Shown one piece after another: positions 7,433 to 15,162 of a stretch of DNA of 64,000 bases. Under the pieces are notes generated by a model that was not told the DNA's origin, did not search any database, and saw only the letters and a program-made list of their open reading frames with translations. Positions within the stretch are counted from its first letter, which is position 1; each line of letters opens with the position of its first letter. The stretch is from assembly GCF_900108225.1 (NCBI RefSeq), contig NZ_FNUZ01000006.1:62001-126000 (forward strand), given 5' to 3'. The translations under genes and the position numbers were made by a program. This DNA comes from Thalassococcus halodurans (GTDB lineage Bacteria; Pseudomonadota; Alphaproteobacteria; Rhodobacterales; Rhodobacteraceae).

Positions 7433-9232
7433 TTAGTTCGGGTTCGCGGCGTTTAGCCGGTCACGTGCGGCCAGATCGGCGGGCACGGGAATTTCAATAT
7501 CAAGCAGCATCTGCGCGAAGCCTTTGCCCTGTGGGTCGATGCGGACCGAGGCGATTCCGCCACCGCCAAGCGAGTCATGCAACAGGAAATTCAGCGCATG
7601 GCTTCCGGGCAGGTCGAACCGTTCGACCGTGCCTTCGCAGACATGGACGAAATAGTCTTTCACCACTTCTTCGCTGAGAGCCGAGCGGATATATGGCAGG
7701 TAGTCCGGCTTACGCGCAAGGATGCCTATATTGGCGATATTCCCCTTGTCGCCCGAGCGGCCCCAGGCCAGATCGACGAGGCGGACCTTGACAACGTCCG
7801 GGCCGGGCTCGCGGCTATCTGCGGGCGGTGCGGCAGGCGGATCAAGGTGGACTGGCGTAGTGGCCACGCTCACGGGCACATCCTTGCCGTCGACCTCGAC
7901 CGCGACGGGGGTTTCGGCCTTGCTCTGAAGGAAGGAAAATAGACGGACCACCGGCTGCACCTTTGGCCGTCCGGCGAAGAACCCGGTCAGACCCTGCGCG
8001 GTCGAAATCGCCATCGGTGCGATTTCACCGGCAAAGATGTTCAGCGCGGCGCGATTGTCATGGACCGCGCCGATCTTGAGCACCACCTCGCGGGTCCGCG
8101 CGCGCGCGTTTGCGCCATATGCCGCCTCGGCGCCCAGCACCTCGACGCTGACCTGCCGAAAATCGTCCATTTTGCGGTCGCGAAAAATCCGGCGACAGCG
8201 TGTCAGGATCGCCTCGGCCACACGTTCGGCCTTGGCAGGGGCATCAATCGCGGCCAGTGTCAGGGTAGAGACCGCGCGCCAGCCATCGGCATGGGTCGCC
8301 GACACCTTGTAGCTGTCGGTGCGCCCAAGCCCCCTGCCGCCCTTGACCAGCACCCGGTCGGGTCCGACCTGTTCCAGGGTGACCCCGGACCAGTCGCAGA
8401 TCACGTCGGGCAACAGGTAGGCGCGCGGGTCCCCGATTTCATAGAGCATCTGCTCTCCGACTGACCCGGGCACGACCAGCCCGCCGGTGTCAGGCGTCTT
8501 GGTCATGATGAAACTGCCGTCTTCGGACACCTCGACGATGGGCATGCCCATATTGTCCCAACCCGGCACGTCCTGCCAGTCGGTGAAGTTGCCGCCGGTT
8601 CCCTGGGGGCCGCATTCGATCAGGTGGCCGGCCAGCGATCCCTGACTGAGCTTGTCCCAGTCATCATCGCCCCAGCCGTATTCATGCATCAGGGGGCCAA
8701 GCGCGACGGCGCTGTCGGCACAGCGTCCGGTGATCACGATGTCGGCCCCGGCATCCAGCGCGGCAGCAATGGGGCGGGCACCCAGATAGGCGTTCATGCT
8801 CCATATATCGTCTGGAAATTCGACACCCGAGAACATTTCCGTCTGACCGCTTTTGCGAATTTCATCGGCCCTAGGCAACAGGTCATCGCCCAGCACGACT
8901 CCGATGGACAGATCGATCCCGGCCCCGGCGGCGGCTTTGGCAAGCGCATCGCTGCAACCACGCGGGTTCACACCTCCGGCATTGGCAACGACCTTGATCC
9001 CTTTTGCCTTGATGTCTGGTAACCAGGGTGCCAGCGCCTTGATGAAATCCGGCGCATAGCCCGACTCGGGTGTTTTGGCGCGGGCCCGCGCCATCAGCGA
9101 CATTGTCACCTCTGCCAGATAATCAAACACCAGATAGTCGATCTCGCCCTTTGAGACCAGTTGACCGATCGCTTCCGGCGTATCGCCCCAGAAGCCCGAT
9201 GCACATCCGATGCGCAGTTTTTGTTCTGACAT
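7433..9232 (-). CDS. atuA: Acyclic terpene utilisation protein AtuA (DUF1446 plus C-terminal AtuA-like domain)
   Basis: A 599-residue protein with an N-terminal DUF1446 region (from IGCASGFWGDTPEAIGQL through about residue 440) and the C-terminal AtuA-like domain (roughly 490-590, LVDLAWGRSGDKGNIANIGI). AtuA is required for citronellol/geraniol catabolism in pseudomonads, but its reaction is not settled. It is encoded between the crotonase and the biotin carboxylase, the usual company in atu clusters. This is the most specific pointer to isoprenoid-type acids in the window. The homologue call is strong; the substrate is inference. Confidence 0.87.
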   Translation of the reverse strand: MSEQKLRIGCASGFWGDTPEAIGQLVSKGEIDYLVFDYLAEVTMSLMARARAKTPESGYAPDFIKALAPWLPDIKAKGIKVVANAGGVNPRGCSDALAKAAAGAGIDLSIGVVLGDDLLPRADEIRKSGQTEMFSGVEFPDDIWSMNAYLGARPIAAALDAGADIVITGRCADSAVALGPLMHEYGWGDDDWDKLSQGSLAGHLIECGPQGTGGNFTDWQDVPGWDNMGMPIVEVSEDGSFIMTKTPDTGGLVVPGSVGEQMLYEIGDPRAYLLPDVICDWSGVTLEQVGPDRVLVKGGRGLGRTDSYKVSATHADGWRAVSTLTLAAIDAPAKAERVAEAILTRCRRIFRDRKMDDFRQVSVEVLGAEAAYGANARARTREVVLKIGAVHDNRAALNIFAGEIAPMAISTAQGLTGFFAGRPKVQPVVRLFSFLQSKAETPVAVEVDGKDVPVSVATTPVHLDPPAAPPADSREPGPDVVKVRLVDLAWGRSGDKGNIANIGILARKPDYLPYIRSALSEEVVKDYFVHVCEGTVERFDLPGSHALNFLLHDSLGGGGIASVRIDPQGKGFAQMLLDIEIPVPADLAARDRLNAANPN

Positions 9233-9253
9233 ATACCTCTCCTCCCCGCTTGG

Positions 9254-10039
9254 TCAGCGGCCTGTCCATTCAGGTTTGCGCTTCGTAACAAAGGCATCAA
9301 AGCCTTCGCGCGCGTCTTCGGTCTGCGCTACTCGCGGCAACAGCGTTTCTGCAAACCGCATCTGCTGTGGATAGGTCATGTCCTCCATCGCGTGGCAGGC
9401 GTATTTCCCCAGCCGGATCGCGCTCGGCGACTGCGCAGCAATCTGGGAAACCAGTTCTGCAACCTTGTCGTCCAACCCCACAGCATCGGTCACATAGTTG
9501 ACCAGATTGAATTGCAGGGCTTCCTCGGCCGTCAAAGGAACGCCGGTGATGAACATCTCCATCAGTCTCCGTCGGGGCAGCACGCGCATCATGGGTGGCA
9601 CGATCGTCATGGGAAACAGGCCCACCTTGACCTCGGGCGTTCCGATGCGGGCGTGATCCGCCATCACAGCCAGATCGCAGGCACAGATGATGCCCGCCCC
9701 CGCCCCCATCGCGACGCCATTGATGCGTGCGATCGTTGGCTTTCGGCACGCCTGTACCGTCTCGAACAACCTTCCGGCAAAATGATCCGGGTCCGCCGGA
9801 TCCTGAATAAACGGGCCGCCATCCGCACCCGCCTTGATGTCGCCCCCGGCACAGAAGGCGCGCTCACCCTCGCCGGTCAAAACGATCACGCGGCAATCGC
9901 TGTCCCTCTCGGCAGCACATATGGCGGCCATGATCCCGTCCGCGACCTCGCGGTTGAGGGCATTTCGATGGTCAGGACGTTTTATCGTGATACGCACTTC
10001 TTTGCCGCGCGCCTGCGATTGAACAACGCTCTCAGTCAT
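9254..10039 (-). CDS. Enoyl-CoA hydratase/isomerase (candidate AtuE/LiuC-type hydratase)
   Basis: A 261-residue crotonase-superfamily protein. Oxyanion-hole segments AFCAGGDIK and GVAMGAGAGIICACDLA are clear, and the C-terminal FVTKRKPEWTGR tail is typical. The ATG chosen has a G-rich Shine-Dalgarno (GGGGGGGAG) 8 bp upstream; the frame stays open 41 codons further but without family sequence. As first gene of the AtuA-carboxylase operon it is the likely hydratase for the carboxylated (glutaconyl-type) product, analogous to AtuE or LiuC. An operator lies 84 bp upstream, shared with the divergent dehydrogenase operon. Confidence 0.83.
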   Translation of the reverse strand: MTESVVQSQARGKEVRITIKRPDHRNALNREVADGIMAAICAAERDSDCRVIVLTGEGERAFCAGGDIKAGADGGPFIQDPADPDHFAGRLFETVQACRKPTIARINGVAMGAGAGIICACDLAVMADHARIGTPEVKVGLFPMTIVPPMMRVLPRRRLMEMFITGVPLTAEEALQFNLVNYVTDAVGLDDKVAELVSQIAAQSPSAIRLGKYACHAMEDMTYPQQMRFAETLLPRVAQTEDAREGFDAFVTKRKPEWTGR

Positions 10040-10122
10040 TTCCGAAGCTCCCCCCCTGTATTCTATTCTGACCACCGCGCTTTCTAACGTCAGGTCGCCA
10101 AAAGCTTGGCTTGATCTATTTT

Positions 10123-10136
10123 CTAACATGTGTTTG
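10123..10136. promoter_or_regulatory. Operator CTAACATGTGTTTG in a divergent promoter
   Basis: CTAAC-N4-GTTTG, one mismatch from the palindrome. On the plus strand it lies in the spacer between TTGATC (10111-10116) and TTGATT (10134-10139), 17 bp apart, matching the layout at 26614-26642. It lies 42 bp upstream of the acyl-CoA dehydrogenase ATG. Confidence 0.6.
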
Positions 10137-10178
10137 ATTTTGGTCAACACTGCGGACGACATTTTGCGGGAGGATTAT

Positions 10179-11393
10179 ATGACCACTCAAAGTGAGGCCA
10201 TCTCGGCTGATCTGGAAGCCATCAGGGCGAACTATTCTTTGACTGATGAGCAACGCCAGATCGTCGACCACGTGGATCGGGTGTCGCGCGAGGTGCTGCA
10301 CCCGCTGCAAGCGCGTATGGATGACGAGGAATGGTGGCCCGATGATCTGTTCAAGCAGATGGGCGAGCTGGGCCTGCTGGGGATTACCGCACCCGAAGAG
10401 CTAGGTGGATCGGGACAGAACGAATTCACCCAGGCGCTGGTATCCGAGGTGATTTCGAAGTGGAATCCGGCTGTGGGCCTCTCACACGGGGCGCATGACA
10501 ACCTGTGCCTGAATAACCTGCTGCGCAATGGATCCGAAGAGCAGGTAAAGAAATACGTGCCGGGTCTTTGCTCGGGCGAACTGGTTGGTGCTTTGGGCTT
10601 GACCGAACCGGGCGCGGGGTCCGATGCGCTTGGGTCCATGGCGACCACCGCGCGCCGCGACGGCGACGAATACATCATCAACGGCTCGAAGATCTATATC
10701 ACTAACGGACCGATTGCCGATGTGATCCTGCTTTACGCCAAAACCGACAAGTCGAAGGGCGCCAAGGGCATTTCTGCTTTCATCATCGAGACGGACAATC
10801 CCGGTTTCAAGGTGGCGCAAAAGCTTGACAAGATGGGCTTTCGCGGTTCGCCAACCGGAGAACTGGTGTTTGAGGATTGCCGCGTACCCGCGTCCGCCAT
10901 GGTTGGACAGGAAAACACCGGCGTTTCGGTGGTAATGAGCGGGCTGGATCTGGAGCGTGCCATGGTTGCCTCAGTCTGCGTTGGCATGGCCGAACGCGCG
11001 CTGGAACTTGGGCTGGAATACGCCAAGATTCGCGAACAATTCGGCAAGCCGATTGCAAGTTTCCAAATGATGCAGTCGAAATTGGCCGAGATCTACACCG
11101 AGGTCGAAACCGCGCGTGCCTTCAGTTATCGTGCGCTGGCCGCCTGTACCGGCCTGCCAAAAGGGGCCGGGGGCCGCGGCGAAATCCACAAATTGACAGC
11201 GGCGGCCTGTCTTTACGCCGGCGAGGCATTCAACAAGGCGGTGACCGAAGCCTGCCATATCCATGGTGGCTCTGGCTACATGCAGGACACCGAGATCAAC
11301 CGGCTGTTCCGCGCCAACAAGCTGCTGGAAATCGGCGCGGGCACAAGCGAAGTCCGCAAGATCATCATTGCCGAAGAACTTTTGCGCGCCTGA
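10179..11393 (+). CDS. Acyl-CoA dehydrogenase, isovaleryl/citronellyl-CoA type (LiuA/AtuD-like) 1
   Basis: A 404-residue FAD enzyme passing electrons to ETF. Motifs: LTEPGAGSDALGSM (about 141-154), YITNGPIAD, MGFRGSPTGELVFEDC, and SGLDLER with Glu259. A Glu at this helix-G position is the catalytic base in isovaleryl-CoA-type dehydrogenases, a group suited to branched acyl-CoAs. The ATG has GGGAGGA 6 bp upstream; the frame opens 17 codons earlier across the operator. It is followed after 13 bp by a close paralogue, the start of a six-gene operon. Confidence 0.9.
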   Translation: MTTQSEAISADLEAIRANYSLTDEQRQIVDHVDRVSREVLHPLQARMDDEEWWPDDLFKQMGELGLLGITAPEELGGSGQNEFTQALVSEVISKWNPAVGLSHGAHDNLCLNNLLRNGSEEQVKKYVPGLCSGELVGALGLTEPGAGSDALGSMATTARRDGDEYIINGSKIYITNGPIADVILLYAKTDKSKGAKGISAFIIETDNPGFKVAQKLDKMGFRGSPTGELVFEDCRVPASAMVGQENTGVSVVMSGLDLERAMVASVCVGMAERALELGLEYAKIREQFGKPIASFQMMQSKLAEIYTEVETARAFSYRALAACTGLPKGAGGRGEIHKLTAAACLYAGEAFNKAVTEACHIHGGSGYMQDTEINRLFRANKLLEIGAGTSEVRKIIIAEELLRA

Positions 11394-11406
11394 GGGAGAC
11401 GAGACA

Positions 11407-12606
11407 ATGAACAAGCAACTGCGCAACGACATCGCTCTGCCGACACATTTCATGACGGACGAACAGCAGGCGCTGGCCGATCAGGCCGGCAAGTTCTTCA
11501 TGTCAGAATTCCACCATCTGAACGCCGAAATGGACGATACTGATGATCTGCCGTCTTCGGTTTTCCCCAAGCTGGGCGAAATGGGCTACCTGGGACTGAA
11601 CGTGCCGCCGGAATTCGGCGGCGCTGGGTTGGATTTCACCTCGGCCTGCATCATCACCGAACAGCTGTCGCGGTCCTCTGCGGCCATCGGACTGACCCAT
11701 GTGGCGCATGACAATTTGTGCGTCAACAACATCTATCGCAACGCCAATGACGAGTTGCGCCGAAAATACCTGCCAGGTCTGTGCGACGGCACGCTGATCG
11801 GCGCCCTGGGCCTGACCGAACCCGGCGCGGGGTCTGATGCGCTTGGCTCGATGCGGACCACGGCCAAAAAGGATGGCGACGACTACATCCTGAACGGCGC
11901 CAAGATCTACATCACCAATGGGCCGATTGCCGATCTGGTGCTGGTCTATGCCAAGACATCGCCCGAAAAAGGGGCCAAGGGCATTTCCGCCTTTATCGTG
12001 GAAACCGACACGCCCGGTTTCAAGGTGGCGCAGAAGCTCAACAAGATGGGATTCCGCGGCTCGCCGACGGGCGAACTGGTATTCGAAGATTGCCGTGTTC
12101 CGGCCAGAAACATGGTCGGCAAGCTGGATGGCGGGGTTGCCGTTACCATGTCCGGACTTGATCTGGAACGTGCCATCGTCTGTTTCAACGCTCTGGGCAT
12201 TGCGCAGCGGGCGCTGGATATTTCCATCGATTACGCCAAGACACGCCAGCAATTCGGCAAACCGATCGCCAGTTTTCAGATGGTTCAGGCGATGCTGGCC
12301 GACATGTATACGCAGATCGAGGCCGCGCGCAGCCTGTCCTTGCGCACCGCTGCCATGTGTGAAGGCCTCGAAGAGGGCGAAGGCGGGCGCGGCGAAATCC
12401 ACAAGCTCACCGCTGCGGCGATCTACAAGGCCGCTGAGGCGACATCCTTCGTGCTGGACAAAGCTGTCCAGATTCACGGCGGCTCGGGTTACATGCGTGA
12501 TACAGAAGTGAACCGGCTGTACCGGACCGGTCGCGTGCTTGAGGTCGGCGCAGGCACCCAGGAGGTTCGCAAACTCATCATCTCTGGCGAATTGCTGAAG
12601 AACTAG
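11407..12606 (+). CDS. Acyl-CoA dehydrogenase, isovaleryl/citronellyl-CoA type (LiuA/AtuD-like) 2
   Basis: A 399-residue paralogue of the preceding dehydrogenase, with the same motifs (LTEPGAGSDALGSM, FRGSPTGELVFEDCRVPA, SGLDLER with Glu254). The N-terminal 60 residues diverge most, so the pair probably differs in acyl-chain preference, for instance a long isoprenoid acyl-CoA versus isovaleryl-CoA; that assignment is inference. The start is the ATG after GGGAGACGAG. Retention of the catalytic Glu in both argues for two homotetramers, not a heteromer. Confidence 0.9.
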   Translation: MNKQLRNDIALPTHFMTDEQQALADQAGKFFMSEFHHLNAEMDDTDDLPSSVFPKLGEMGYLGLNVPPEFGGAGLDFTSACIITEQLSRSSAAIGLTHVAHDNLCVNNIYRNANDELRRKYLPGLCDGTLIGALGLTEPGAGSDALGSMRTTAKKDGDDYILNGAKIYITNGPIADLVLVYAKTSPEKGAKGISAFIVETDTPGFKVAQKLNKMGFRGSPTGELVFEDCRVPARNMVGKLDGGVAVTMSGLDLERAIVCFNALGIAQRALDISIDYAKTRQQFGKPIASFQMVQAMLADMYTQIEAARSLSLRTAAMCEGLEEGEGGRGEIHKLTAAAIYKAAEATSFVLDKAVQIHGGSGYMRDTEVNRLYRTGRVLEVGAGTQEVRKLIISGELLKN

Positions 12607-12615
12607 GGGCGGAAC

Positions 12616-13470
12616 ATGAACGAAGCGAAATCAAGGCGTTACGCGTCGGATCTCATGGCGGGCCAGGTTGCCCTGGTCACGGGGTCCGGATCTGGAATGG
12701 GCCGGGCGACGGCGATCGAAATGGCCGCTTGCGGGGCCAGGCTTGCGCTGTTCGCGCGCCGCGAAGAACCGCTGGAAGAGACCGCCGAAATGATCCGGGC
12801 GGCGGGGGGCGAGGCCTTTGTCGTGCCCGGAGACACCCGCGACGAAGACAGTATCGAAGCTGCGATGGGGCGGATCAAGGAGCACTATGGGCAGTTGGAT
12901 GTTTTGGTGAACAATGCCGGCGGCCAGTATATCGCGGCCGCCCGCGATATCACCAACAAGGGCTTCGAAGCCGTGATCCGCAACAACCTGATCGGGTCTT
13001 GGCAGATGACCCGGGCAGCGGCGGATCACTTCATGTACGACAATGGTGGATCGGTTGTGTTTGTCACCGCCATCTCGGCGCGCACCGCGCTTACCGGCTT
13101 TACACACACCGTCGCCGCCCGCGCCGGTGTGACGGGCATGATGAAAACGCTGGCCGCCGAATGGGGCGAATACGGCATCCGGCTGAACTGTGTCGCGCCG
13201 GGCACGATCAAGACCGATGCGCTTGGCCGCTATCCGATTCCGCCGGAACAGTGGAAAAAGCTGAACCGCTCGGTGCTAAACCGGATGGGGGCGGCCGAGG
13301 ACATCTCAGGCACGATCATTTTCCTGGCCTCGAAACTTGGCGGTTTCATCACCGGAGAAGACATTTATGTAGACGGCGGTGAGACCTTGCATATGGGTCA
13401 TGACGCGCGGGACATGATCAACCCCGCGATGTTCGAGAAACGCGAACGGGGAGATGGCAAGAATGAGTAA
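12616..13470 (+). CDS. SDR-family enoyl/dienoyl-CoA reductase-like protein without the YxxxK pair
   Basis: A 284-residue SDR-fold protein with glycine motif TGSGSGMG and NNAGG. Where classical SDRs have YxxxK it reads HTVAARAGVTGM, so Tyr becomes Thr and Lys becomes Arg. This resembles the AAR variant and the downstream LAAEWGEYGIRLNCVAPGTI block of peroxisomal trans-2-enoyl-CoA reductase/2,4-dienoyl-CoA reductase-type SDRs. It could therefore reduce a double bond rather than oxidise an alcohol. It lies 10 bp after the dehydrogenases and overlaps the crotonase start by 8 bp. The fold call is firm, the reaction tentative (AtuG-like is an alternative). Confidence 0.78.
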   Translation: MNEAKSRRYASDLMAGQVALVTGSGSGMGRATAIEMAACGARLALFARREEPLEETAEMIRAAGGEAFVVPGDTRDEDSIEAAMGRIKEHYGQLDVLVNNAGGQYIAAARDITNKGFEAVIRNNLIGSWQMTRAAADHFMYDNGGSVVFVTAISARTALTGFTHTVAARAGVTGMMKTLAAEWGEYGIRLNCVAPGTIKTDALGRYPIPPEQWKKLNRSVLNRMGAAEDISGTIIFLASKLGGFITGEDIYVDGGETLHMGHDARDMINPAMFEKRERGDGKNE

Positions 13471-14266
13471 ACACCCAGTCCTTCTGGAGATGTCCGACAG
13501 GATCGCCACGGTTACGCTGAACGATCCCGAGCGGCGCAACCCGGTCACCGGAAACGACATGATCGCTGCTCTTCTGGAGACCTTCGCCAAGGTGCAGGCA
13601 GACCCGCAGGTCAGCGTCATGATCCTGACCGGCGCCGACCCGGCCTTTTGTGCCGGCGGCGACATCAAGGAAATGAACGATTCCGACAGCGTGTTCCGCA
13701 AGGAGCCGCTGGCGGCGGCGCAGAGCTATGTTGATGGGGTGCAGCGGCTGCCGCTTGCGCTCTACAACATGGATATTCCGACCATCGCCGCAGTCAACGG
13801 CCCGGCGGTGGGCGCGGGGTGCGACCTGACCATGATGTGCGACATGCGCATCGCGTCCGAAAAAGCAAGGTTCGGCGAGGTGTTTCTGAATCTCGGAATC
13901 ATTCCGGGCGATGCGGGCAGCTGGTTCCTGTTGCGTCGTCTGGGCCACCAGAAGGCCGCCGATCTGACCTTCTCAGGGCGCATGGTCGAGGCCAAGGAAG
14001 CGCTGGAGCTTGGCATGGTGCTTGAGCTGGTGCCTCATGAAAAATTGATGGCACGGGCTCGCGAACGGGCCGCCGTCATCGCAGCGAAACCACCGCGTGC
14101 GGTGCGCGTCGCCAAGCGTCTGATGCGCAATGCCGAACGGATGGATCTACCGGATTTCCTGAATTCTGCGGCGGCCTATCAGGCGCTCATGCATCAGACC
14201 GAAGACCATCACGAGGCGGTTGCTGCGTTCATCGAGAAACGAAAACCCAACTTCACAGGGCGCTAA
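13463..14266 (+). CDS. Enoyl-CoA hydratase/isomerase
   Basis: A 267-residue crotonase. Oxyanion segments AFCAGGDIKEM and GPAVGAGCDLTMMCDMRIA are present; the segment after them reads IIPGDAGSWFLLRRLG, with Asp near where hydratases have their second Glu, a pattern seen in isomerase-type members such as PaaG. The ATG used has GGGGAG 9 bp upstream; an ATG nine bases earlier touches the Shine-Dalgarno. It overlaps the SDR stop, so the two are translationally coupled. Hydratase versus isomerase cannot be settled by eye. Confidence 0.85.
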   Translation: MSKHPVLLEMSDRIATVTLNDPERRNPVTGNDMIAALLETFAKVQADPQVSVMILTGADPAFCAGGDIKEMNDSDSVFRKEPLAAAQSYVDGVQRLPLALYNMDIPTIAAVNGPAVGAGCDLTMMCDMRIASEKARFGEVFLNLGIIPGDAGSWFLLRRLGHQKAADLTFSGRMVEAKEALELGMVLELVPHEKLMARARERAAVIAAKPPRAVRVAKRLMRNAERMDLPDFLNSAAAYQALMHQTEDHHEAVAAFIEKRKPNFTGR

Positions 14267-14278
14267 TGGAAGAATTGC

Positions 14279-14761
14279 ATGTCTGATATCTCCAAAAAGA
14301 AAATGGAGCAAATCGCGCAGATGTGGAATGCGCGCGGCAAGGGTCTGATTACGCATATGGCGCTTGAGATCGAAGAGGTCTCGACCGAAGGCGTTCGCGT
14401 TCGGATGCCGTTCAATCCGGACTTTTGCGCCGATGCGGAACAAACGCTGCTCCATGGTGGTATCCTGACGGCGCTTCTGGACAGTGTCTTTGGATTGGCT
14501 AACTTTGTCGCCATCGAAGGCGTCAGTACCATGGCCACTCTTGATCTGAGAGTTGATTACCTGCGCCCTGCTCGTTCGCGCGCGGATGTCATCGTTCAAG
14601 CGCATTGTTTTCGCCAGACCCGCCACATCGCCTTCAATTCCGGCAGCGTCTGGTTCGAGGGCCATGATAATGCTGAAATCGCCCGTGGAACCGCCTCGTT
14701 TGCATTGACGCGTGGGGAAACCAGCCTGTTTGAAGCGATGACCAAAGGAAAAGCCTCGTGA
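14279..14761 (+). CDS. PaaI-type hotdog thioesterase 1
   Basis: A 160-residue single-hotdog protein of the PaaI/YdiI class, expected to hydrolyse acyl-CoA esters and release CoA. The helix begins LLHGGILTALLDSVFG, the HGG motif of the family, and is followed by the LDLRVDYLRPA strand. It follows the crotonase by 12 bp and its stop overlaps the next hotdog gene as TGATG. It probably rescues CoA from slow or dead-end intermediates; substrate unknown. Confidence 0.82.
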   Translation: MSDISKKKMEQIAQMWNARGKGLITHMALEIEEVSTEGVRVRMPFNPDFCADAEQTLLHGGILTALLDSVFGLANFVAIEGVSTMATLDLRVDYLRPARSRADVIVQAHCFRQTRHIAFNSGSVWFEGHDNAEIARGTASFALTRGETSLFEAMTKGKAS

Positions 14762-15162
14762 TGGATTTGCAAACTGTCAATGCCCACGTATCCCGGGTGC
14801 CGTTTTTCCGATTTCTCAACTTTGAGGTCCAAAGCTTGGATAGCCTCCATGCCGAAGCGGAAATGACCTTTGATGACCGCCATATCGGGAACCCGATCAT
14901 GGAGTACTACCATGGCGGCATAATCGCGAGTTTTATGGAGGCCACTGCCGCCGTCGCGGTACAGCCCGATTTCGCCGACGTTCCGGCCAAGCCGATCAAC
15001 CTGACCGTCGATTACCTCAGACCCGGTGTGAAGGGACCGCTTTTTGCGCGCGCAAACGTCACGCGCAAGGGCAAGCGGATGGCAAGCGTCAGCGTGCTCA
15101 GCTGGCAGACGGATCGGGAAAAGGCGGTTGCCGAAGGGCTGTATCACTTCCTTCTGGTCTGA
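14761..15162 (+). CDS. PaaI-type hotdog thioesterase 2
   Basis: A 133-residue hotdog protein with YYHGGIIASFMEATAAVAV and INLTVDYLRPG, paralogous to its upstream neighbour and coupled to it through TGATG. The two adjacent hotdogs could form a heteromer or act on different chain lengths. Its 3' end overlaps the 3' end of the convergent tandem TetR gene by 19 bp. A GTG three bases upstream is an alternative start. Confidence 0.8.
   Translation: MDLQTVNAHVSRVPFFRFLNFEVQSLDSLHAEAEMTFDDRHIGNPIMEYYHGGIIASFMEATAAVAVQPDFADVPAKPINLTVDYLRPGVKGPLFARANVTRKGKRMASVSVLSWQTDREKAVAEGLYHFLLV

Noticed and set aside
10084-10088. A CTAAC half-site near the crotonase start
   Set aside because: No matching GTTAG arm at the right spacing; the fuller site at 10123 is close by.
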